From JAFGOG01 sp034429215 (lineage in GTDB: Bacteria > Chloroflexota > Anaerolineae > JAAYZQ01), in contig DAOUGI010000027.1 of NCBI GenBank assembly GCA_034429215.1, positions 1 to 18,205 of the forward strand: a stretch of DNA of 18,205 bases, read 5' to 3'. This document shows positions 13,803-18,205 of this stretch, piece by piece; positions within the stretch are counted from its first letter, which is position 1; each line of letters opens with the position of its first letter. The notes under the pieces were generated by a model. The model had not been told where the DNA came from. It did no database searches and saw nothing but the letters and a program-made list of their open reading frames with translations. The translations under genes and the position numbers were made by a program.

Positions 13803-14142
13803 TACTCGCTTTGCTGTTGATACCCTTTCTGATCTGCCTGGCAATCTGGGGCTGTGTCCCGCATTGTATCGATCCTGGATGCGAGAGCAGGTAAAGGGGA
13901 TCGCCAGGAGTCTCGGAGAGACAGATACCGAACTACTGATCGGGGTCTCAGTGTCCCGGGAAAGAACTGCGACACACCATCCGAATGCGGAGGGCCTGTC
14001 GAACGGGTTGGCCGGAATGTGTGCGTACTTGGGCGGCGAACGCCGGATCGATGGGGTGGCGGTCTATGCGGCGTGGGAGGCAACTGCAGCAGACTGGATG
14101 GTATGGGATCAATGGCTAGCCTGGTCGGCAAGGTTTGAGTGA
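13781..14142 (+). pseudogene. Frameshifted single-pass membrane protein gene
   Basis: From ATG 13781 the frame reads MRRRFALILALLL and on to CLAIWGC, a basic start and one membrane helix, but stops at 13892-13894 after 37 codons. A second, overlapping frame from about 13861 to 14142 continues with ALYRSWMREQVKG and ends in WLAWSARFE. One extra base in the CCC run at 13858-13860 would join the two into a continuous protein of about 120 residues. So this is either a real -1 frameshift (decayed gene), a sequencing error, or two small overlapping genes. No family is recognised. Repeat copy 2 follows 76 nt downstream. Confidence 0.5.
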
Positions 14143-14218
14143 GCATTTGTCTGATTGCCTTATTTGGATAAGTGTGGTGAGGTTGAACGAGGTTTCTTGT
14201 TTGTGTCCACTCGTACAG

Positions 14219-14336
14219 ATGGCTGTCGCCGTCAAACACCGGCATGTCGGAAGTCTTGGTGCACAAGAGGCCTGTCCCCGACAGGCCTCTTTACATAAGG
14301 GGTGGATGACGGGGGTCGTCCACCCGGTAACCAACG
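14219..14336 (+). repeat. Two-hairpin repeat, copy 2
   Basis: The left arm (14219-14265) matches copy 4. Hairpin 1 is AGAGGCCTGTC (14266-14276) with GACAGGCCTCT (14280-14290), loop CCC. Hairpin 2 is GGGTGGATGA (14300-14309) with TCGTCCACCC (14316-14325), one T-G pair, then GGTAACCAACG. It lies between the frameshifted gene and the end of the PAP2-VanZ gene. The right arm of copies 1 and 3 is absent. Confidence 0.9.
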
Positions 14337-14387
14337 TGCGGCAGTTACTGGAAGGTGCTGCATGCCCCGCACATTTCCTCGCCAAGA

Positions 14388-15242
14388 TCACTGATCTCCT
14401 GGGATGCTCCGCTTGCCTGCGATGGCTCCCAACCAGCCGAACAGGACAGTCCCGGTCAGGGTGAATGCCAGGTCGACAAGGTCAAAGCTGCGGACCGTGG
14501 AGAGCGTCTGGAGAATCTCCTCGGTGGTTGCTAAAAGGGCCAGAATGGCCAGCGTGATGCTCCGGGACCGTCCCACCCGCCAACCCATGACCAGGAACGC
14601 CACCGCGCCAAACAACAGGAAGTGCAGAAGCTTGTCGGCGCCAGGGAGAGCCAGAAGGTCAAATCGAAGCAGCCCCAGGTAGGCCCCCAGCGAAGCCAGC
14701 AGTACCACGCCTACCTGGTTCCACAATAACCAGGCCCAGCGCGGCCTGGTGGCGTCAGCCGGCCGATACCAGCAGCCATAGACTGCCGTCGCCACGGACA
14801 TGCCCAGGATCGCCCCGCCGAGAAGATCGCTGGGGTAATGCTGGCCAAGATAGAGCCGCGAGAAGCACACAAGGGCAGCGCCCGGCAGGGCCAAGAGGCT
14901 TGCCCGGCGCCAGACGAGGCTGATCAGCGTTGCGCCGCCAACGGCTGCGGCGGCATGTCCGCTGGGAAAAGAGGGAAAGGTCGAAGCAAGCTGCACGGCT
15001 CGGATCTCTGCCGGCCGGGGACGCATCACCAGGAACTGGATGCATACTGCCAGCAGCGTCGAGATGGTGAAAGTGACCTGCAGGGCGACCCCTTCTCGTC
15101 GTTTTCCGGCCAGCCACAGTAGAAAGGGCGTAATGGCCCCTAAGGGCATGGAGCCAACGGTGACCGTGATCATCAGCCCATCCAAGAATGGATGAGCCAA
15201 CTCCCGGCTAAAGAAGGCCACCAATTGCGAGTCCCAGTTCAA
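14388..15242 (-). CDS. PAP2-family phosphatase fused to a VanZ-like domain
   Basis: 284 residues, about nine membrane segments. The PAP2 domain (about 15-160) has motif C1 reduced to RPRP (74-77) with Q69 where a Lys is usual, C2 PSGH (93-96), and C3 SR-x5-H-x3-D (S128, R129, H135, D139). It would dephosphorylate a lipid phosphate such as undecaprenyl pyrophosphate or phosphatidate on the outer face. The C-terminal part (about 175-277) fits VanZ: DK..H (203-207), E241/E242 with Q245, and R251, D254, D257. VanZ domains occur in glycopeptide tolerance and cell-envelope contexts. Start is TTG at 15242 with a G-rich site upstream and is less certain. The promoter is at 15263-15292. Confidence 0.85.
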   Translation of the reverse strand: MNWDSQLVAFFSRELAHPFLDGLMITVTVGSMPLGAITPFLLWLAGKRREGVALQVTFTISTLLAVCIQFLVMRPRPAEIRAVQLASTFPSFPSGHAAAAVGGATLISLVWRRASLLALPGAALVCFSRLYLGQHYPSDLLGGAILGMSVATAVYGCWYRPADATRPRWAWLLWNQVGVVLLASLGAYLGLLRFDLLALPGADKLLHFLLFGAVAFLVMGWRVGRSRSITLAILALLATTEEILQTLSTVRSFDLVDLAFTLTGTVLFGWLGAIAGKRSIPGDQ

Positions 15243-15262
15243 GCTCTCTTACCCCCCTGTCC

Positions 15263-15292
15263 ATTCTACAACAAACGACTGGCTCCTGTCGA
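15263..15292 (-). promoter_or_regulatory. Putative promoter of the PAP2-VanZ gene
   Basis: On the minus strand TCGACA (15287-15292), an 18-bp spacer and TAGAAT (15263-15268), 20 nt upstream of the TTG start. Confidence 0.5.
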
Positions 15293-15326
15293 TGCCTCAA
15301 GGCCGGCAATCTAGACACTTGAGTGC

Positions 15327-15355
15327 TTGACACAGGATCTGGCATATGCTTTACT
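15327..15355 (+). promoter_or_regulatory. Putative promoter of the 15429-16229 gene
   Basis: A perfect TTGACA (15327-15332), a 17-bp spacer and TTTACT (15350-15355), 73 nt before the ATG. Confidence 0.6.
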
Positions 15356-15428
15356 GCTAGGGTGAGCAATAGGGGATTGGCCGAAAGGGAATCCGTTTCA
15401 AGTCGATCCTAGAAATCAAAGAGGTGAG

Positions 15429-16229
15429 ATGAGACGTAGATGCGCCAAGTTGCGCCGATGTGCAGCCGTGGTTGGCGGGCTGTTGGCAATCGCAGCTGCC
15501 GCTTTTCTGATCTACTTCCCAGGGCGGCAGTCGTTGCTTGCCATGACCTTGGCGAGTGGCCTCGGCATAGACAGCTTACAAGCTCGTGTGGATGCCTTGG
15601 AGGAGAAGGCGATCAAAGGAGGGGGTTTCACCGAGACAGACAAAGCCTTGTTGCGCGATCTTTATACCTGTTTTGCCAAGGGGGCTAAGCTGACTTTCAT
15701 ACTCAGGCAGTCCGGCCAGCTCATGGACCACTATCTGTCATGTACAGGAGAACCCCTGCAAATCGAGCCTCGGCTTTTCCTCGGGAGTCGAAGGGTCAAA
15801 GAGCAAATGGAACTGCTGCGACAGAGGCTTCTAGAAGACTTTCACGTGCGCGGAGCTCTGGCTGCAGAATACGCCAGCGACACTTTCCACATGGGAGATC
15901 CTGAACTTCTTGACTCGAGTGTCGGCCTCTATTTCGGACGCATTAGTGTACGCCCGCACCTTTTGGACAACCAGAAGCTACTCCTTCACTGGCGTGCTGA
16001 CATGCCCTGGCAATGGCCTTCGTACCAGTCTTTGCACGACAAGTACGGCGACTACCATGCACAATGTTTCCCTCTGCCCAATGCCAGAAGTGTCCTGCAG
16101 GGCTCGAGGCACTACCTGTGGATGGATGATGGTCTGGGCGAGCAACTTGCGCAGATCGGTCTAGCGGAGCCTTTTCTCGTGTGGTCTGAATGGGATGAGG
16201 AATCTGAGGTGAGTGTTGGTATCAACTGA
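15429..16229 (+). CDS. Single-pass membrane protein of unknown function
   Basis: 266 residues. A strongly basic start (MRRRCAKLRRC) is followed by one hydrophobic helix (about 12-31), giving a signal anchor with most of the protein outside. A possible short coiled coil lies at about 50-80. The C-terminal half is rich in aromatic residues, for example LHWRADMPWQWPSYQSL and the acidic WSEWDEE near the end. No family is recognised. The ATG at 15429 follows GAGGTGAG, which is close to the start codon, and the frame is open and well composed throughout. It is bounded by PAP2-VanZ (divergent) and by repeat copy 3, which begins 35 nt after the stop and may act as its terminator. Confidence 0.7.
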   Translation: MRRRCAKLRRCAAVVGGLLAIAAAAFLIYFPGRQSLLAMTLASGLGIDSLQARVDALEEKAIKGGGFTETDKALLRDLYTCFAKGAKLTFILRQSGQLMDHYLSCTGEPLQIEPRLFLGSRRVKEQMELLRQRLLEDFHVRGALAAEYASDTFHMGDPELLDSSVGLYFGRISVRPHLLDNQKLLLHWRADMPWQWPSYQSLHDKYGDYHAQCFPLPNARSVLQGSRHYLWMDDGLGEQLAQIGLAEPFLVWSEWDEESEVSVGIN

Positions 16230-16264
16230 AGACGTTCAGGGTTTCCAGGCAATCACTCGGGGGG

Positions 16265-16453
16265 AAAACGAGAGACCTGTCCTGGACAGGTCTCTTTACA
16301 TAACAGGGTGGATGGCGGGGGTCGTCCACCAGGTAACCAACGAACTGTAGCGAGCATGGTCAGTTTGTGCATGCACAATATAACTGCCATAGTCTTTTTG
16401 TGCATACGAAAACCGGAAAGAGGGCACTCTTGTCAAGCAAGAACATGGCCGCC
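16265..16453 (+). repeat. Two-hairpin repeat, copy 3 (uninterrupted long form)
   Basis: Hairpin 1 is AGAGACCTGTC (16271-16281) with GACAGGTCTCT (16285-16295), loop CTG. Hairpin 2 spans about 16307-16330. The right arm includes the 14-bp palindrome (16365-16378) and the intact TCTTGT site (16428-16433) that is duplicated around the insertion sequence in copy 1. Read on the minus strand hairpin 1 is followed by CGTTTT, so it can terminate the abiE operon as well as the plus-strand gene ending at 16229. Confidence 0.9.
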
Positions 16454-16561
16454 GATCTCGGCCGAACACAGGCCATGCAGTCTGTTTGTGATGTTATGTC
16501 TTCGGCCAGCCGGCGCACCACCGACATGAGCAGCTCGTGGTCGGGGTCAAAGCATGCCCTA
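16454..16561 (-). other. Spacer with possible coding remnant
   Basis: Between repeat copy 3 and the abiE toxin stop. The minus strand encodes a short protein-like stretch (FDPDHELLMSVVRRLAEDI) that overlaps the toxin stop in another frame. It has no start or ribosome site of its own, so it may be a relic or chance. Confidence 0.25.
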
Positions 16562-17449
16562 TCAAGCCTGTGGAATCCACTGCCGCCAGTGGATATCCAG
16601 GTAGACGTAGGCCTGGGCAAGTGTCCGGGCTTGAAGTCCGAGCTTCTCGGCCAGGTCGGCGTAGGACTCGGTCCAGTCCCTTGGTGGTGTGGGCAGCTTG
16701 AGCGGAAGCCGATGCGTTCCTCTCGCCTCGAACGTTGCTGCCAGCGCTCGCATGACATGCTCTGGATCGGGCTGTTCCAACTGGGTCAGCAGCACTAGGT
16801 CTACCAGGTCCTTCACTCGAGTGTTATCCCGATCCTGCCAGGGGAAGGTGTAGGCGTGGATCTTTTCCGCTATCTGTTGGGCCAACGGGTAGAGAGCCAC
16901 CCGCGCAGCAGGAATCCCGGCAAAATCGAGCAGGATACTGCTCTCCACCCACTCGGGTGGGTCAAGCACTGCATCGCCCAAGCCCATGTCCAGGTGAAAA
17001 CGGACAAAGACCCGGCCCGCCAGGCGAGCCTCAATGGCAAAGCGGGTACCACCGCCGGGCAAACCAGTTCGCTTGGGAAGCCGGATCCGGAATTGAAAGC
17101 CATCGCCCAGATCATGCTCGGCAGCGATCTGCAACTGCTCGCGGACCTGCGCGTCGATTTGGTTATCCGCATATTCCGAAGATGAGGGCGTCAGGCGCGC
17201 CAGGTCAGGCACGGATAGGTCCAGATCGAGGGTGGACCGGGCTCGATCCCGGAAGCGCAACTCCAGAGCGTAACCGCCTTTGAGCAGCCAGGGCGGATCC
17301 TCTGCGACAAAGAGACGGGCCAGCAGCCGCTCGAAAGCCACACGCCGCTGCAGGCGTTGTAGATCAGTACCTTCCCGCTGGGCGATATTTCGCAGGCGGG
17401 CTTCCAGCGCAGCGCGGAACGCCTGGGGCGTGTCATACGGGCCAATCAT
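16562..17449 (-). CDS. abiEii: AbiEii-type nucleotidyltransferase toxin
   Basis: 295 residues, usual length. The DNA polymerase beta-like nucleotidyltransferase core shows motif I LKGGYALELR (G58, G59, R65), motif II R71-S-T-x-D75-L-D77, a third acidic candidate D154, then K197 in AEKIHA and R211-x-K213-D214 in motif IV. Members of this family transfer nucleotides, in some cases to tRNA acceptor ends, and stop growth. AbiE systems give abortive phage infection or plasmid stabilisation. The ATG at 17449 overlaps the antitoxin stop by 4 nt (ATGA), so toxin translation is coupled to antitoxin. All motifs are intact. Repeat copy 3 lies downstream. Confidence 0.92.
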   Translation of the reverse strand: MIGPYDTPQAFRAALEARLRNIAQREGTDLQRLQRRVAFERLLARLFVAEDPPWLLKGGYALELRFRDRARSTLDLDLSVPDLARLTPSSSEYADNQIDAQVREQLQIAAEHDLGDGFQFRIRLPKRTGLPGGGTRFAIEARLAGRVFVRFHLDMGLGDAVLDPPEWVESSILLDFAGIPAARVALYPLAQQIAEKIHAYTFPWQDRDNTRVKDLVDLVLLTQLEQPDPEHVMRALAATFEARGTHRLPLKLPTPPRDWTESYADLAEKLGLQARTLAQAYVYLDIHWRQWIPQA

Positions 17450-18066
17450 CGGGTCGATTCCTCCGCGGGCGCCGCAGACAAAGCACGAGCCAGGCGACGG
17501 CGGGCTTCAAGTGGATAGGAGGCATTCTCTAGTTGGCTGCGGCGGACCAGCCCGCGCTCCAATGCGTCGCTCACGGCGGCGTCCAGATGCTCCTGGCTCA
17601 AGGGGCTGAGGGCCACATCCAACAGAGTACGCAGCGGCGTGGTCACCCGGTATCCATCTCGCCATTCGACGTCGCCGGGTGCCAGGTTTGCCTTGTGGAG
17701 CACGCAGCCGGGTGGTGCCTTTTTGCGGAATCCTGGTGGCACAGTCAGGTGAACCTGCGCTGGCATGACATCGCTCAGCTCATGGACAGTCAGAGCCGTG
17801 TCGTGAGATACCGCTGCCTGGGGACTGCCGCGCTGATTGCGACTCCATAGAGACCAACGGATCAGATCCTCGCGCTCAGCAGGGGGATAGTCGTGCAGGC
17901 GATAGAGACCGTGGCCAATCTGAAGCCAGTTGCCCCGCTCGACGTGAAAGTGCTGCTGGCTGTAGGCATACCCGGCTTGAAGCGCCTGACTGGCCGTAAA
18001 GTACCCTCCTTGCGCAGAAGCAACCTGGTAAAGCCTTCGGGCGTTTTCCAGTGGGTCCCTTTTCAT
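17446..18066 (-). CDS. abiEi: AbiEi-type antitoxin / autorepressor
   Basis: 206 residues. The N-terminal part (about 1-60) reads as a winged-helix DNA-binding domain (GGYFTASQALQAGYAYSQQHFH), followed by the AbiEi C-terminal region with VSHDTALTVHEL and VHLTVPPGFRKK. In this family the antitoxin represses its own promoter through inverted repeats and counteracts the toxin without forming a stable complex (type IV). The ATG at 18066 is chosen over a TTG two codons upstream, because AAGGA sits 8-9 nt before the ATG. A 12-bp-arm inverted repeat spans the start region. Confidence 0.9.
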   Translation of the reverse strand: MKRDPLENARRLYQVASAQGGYFTASQALQAGYAYSQQHFHVERGNWLQIGHGLYRLHDYPPAEREDLIRWSLWSRNQRGSPQAAVSHDTALTVHELSDVMPAQVHLTVPPGFRKKAPPGCVLHKANLAPGDVEWRDGYRVTTPLRTLLDVALSPLSQEHLDAAVSDALERGLVRRSQLENASYPLEARRRLARALSAAPAEESTR

Positions 18067-18070
18067 CTGC

Positions 18071-18099
18071 AAAATCCTTATATCTACTATAAGGATTTT
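18071..18099 (-). promoter_or_regulatory. Likely AbiEi operator (perfect inverted repeat)
   Basis: AAAATCCTTATA (18071-18082) and TATAAGGATTTT (18088-18099) are perfect complements around a 5-bp centre. The repeat overlaps the -10 box on one side and the ribosome binding site on the other. This suits autorepression by the AbiEi winged helix, and in RNA could also fold to hide the ribosome site. Confidence 0.75.
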
Positions 18100-18123
18100 A
18101 CATCAAATGGCTGTCGTTGTCAA
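18095..18123 (-). promoter_or_regulatory. Promoter of the abiE operon
   Basis: On the minus strand a perfect TTGACA (18118-18123), a 17-bp spacer and TAAAAT (18095-18100). The -35 and most of the spacer lie inside the left arm of repeat copy 4, while the -10 belongs to the operon side. Confidence 0.85.
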
Positions 18124-18205
18124 AGCCGGCATGTCGGAAGTCTTGGTGCACAAGAGGCCCGTCTTGGACGGGCCTCTTTACATAAGGGGTGGATGACGGG
18201 GGTCG
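18107..18205 (+). repeat. Two-hairpin repeat, copy 4 (runs off the window)
   Basis: The left arm (18107-18152) matches copy 2 with few changes. Hairpin 1 is AGAGGCCCGTC (18153-18163) with GACGGGCCTCT (18167-18177), loop TTG. The first half of hairpin 2 is present before the window ends. Confidence 0.88.

Noticed and set aside
14219..18205. Repeats as integron attC sites
   Set aside because: The pattern of repeats and toxin-antitoxin blocks suggested it, but I find no paired RYYYAAC and GTTRRRY core sites, gene directions are mixed, and no integrase is present in the window.
11215..18205. Repeats as a CRISPR array
   Set aside because: Spacing is 1.3-3 kb with genes between, not 30-40 bp spacers, and no cas genes are seen.

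Overview
The window looks like chromosomal DNA of a Chloroflexota-type bacterium (Anaerolineae-like). This is inferred from the moderately high GC content, frequent GTG/TTG starts, the mix of gene families (CarD, MBL-rhodanese fusion, split YeeE/YedE pair, short HicAB) and consensus sigma70-like promoters with 16-18 bp spacers. The assignment is tentative because there is no rRNA or marker gene. No tRNA, rRNA or CRISPR array was seen.

Positions 1-2700: a secreted ferritin-like DUF2202 protein (220-804, +) faces a membrane-anchored unknown protein (886-1614, -) and a glycerophosphodiester phosphodiesterase (1808-2626, -). A strong hairpin lies between the convergent genes.

Positions 2900-5740: an RNA-remodelling group. 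A DEAD-box RNA helicase (3056-4342) is followed by a cold-shock-domain protein (4558-4770) and an RRM RNA-binding protein (4782-5075), 11 nt apart. The helicase ribosome binding site is partly buried in a hairpin. The csp-rrm operon has a consensus promoter followed, before the csp start, by a textbook intrinsic terminator, so expression probably depends on antitermination. A CarD-family RNA polymerase-binding regulator (5228-5737, -) converges on them, with a bidirectional terminator between.

Positions 6120-11200: a sulfur block. An ETHE1/CstB-like MBL plus two-rhodanese protein overlaps by 4 nt the first of two half-size YeeE/YedE (TsuA-like) sulfur-species transporters (7679-8197 and 8211-8750). 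Converging on them is a 779-residue SLC13-type anion permease carrying four tandem TrkA_C/RCK_C domains. The four genes plausibly handle uptake, persulfide oxidation or sulfur transfer, and anion movement.

Positions 11200-18205: an accessory region punctuated by four same-orientation copies of an unnamed two-hairpin repeat (hairpin cores near 11221, 14266, 16271 and 18153). The first hairpin varies between copies by matched compensatory substitutions. The blocks between the repeats hold: a 1685-bp insertion sequence plus a hicAB toxin-antitoxin pair and a frameshifted membrane gene; a PAP2-VanZ fusion phosphatase with a hypothetical membrane protein; and an abiE-type toxin-antitoxin operon. 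The insertion sequence landed inside the first repeat, giving a 6-bp target duplication, and the third repeat preserves the empty site. The fourth repeat supplies the -35 box of the abiE promoter. This directly repeated, toxin-antitoxin-rich array is the most unusual structure in the window.
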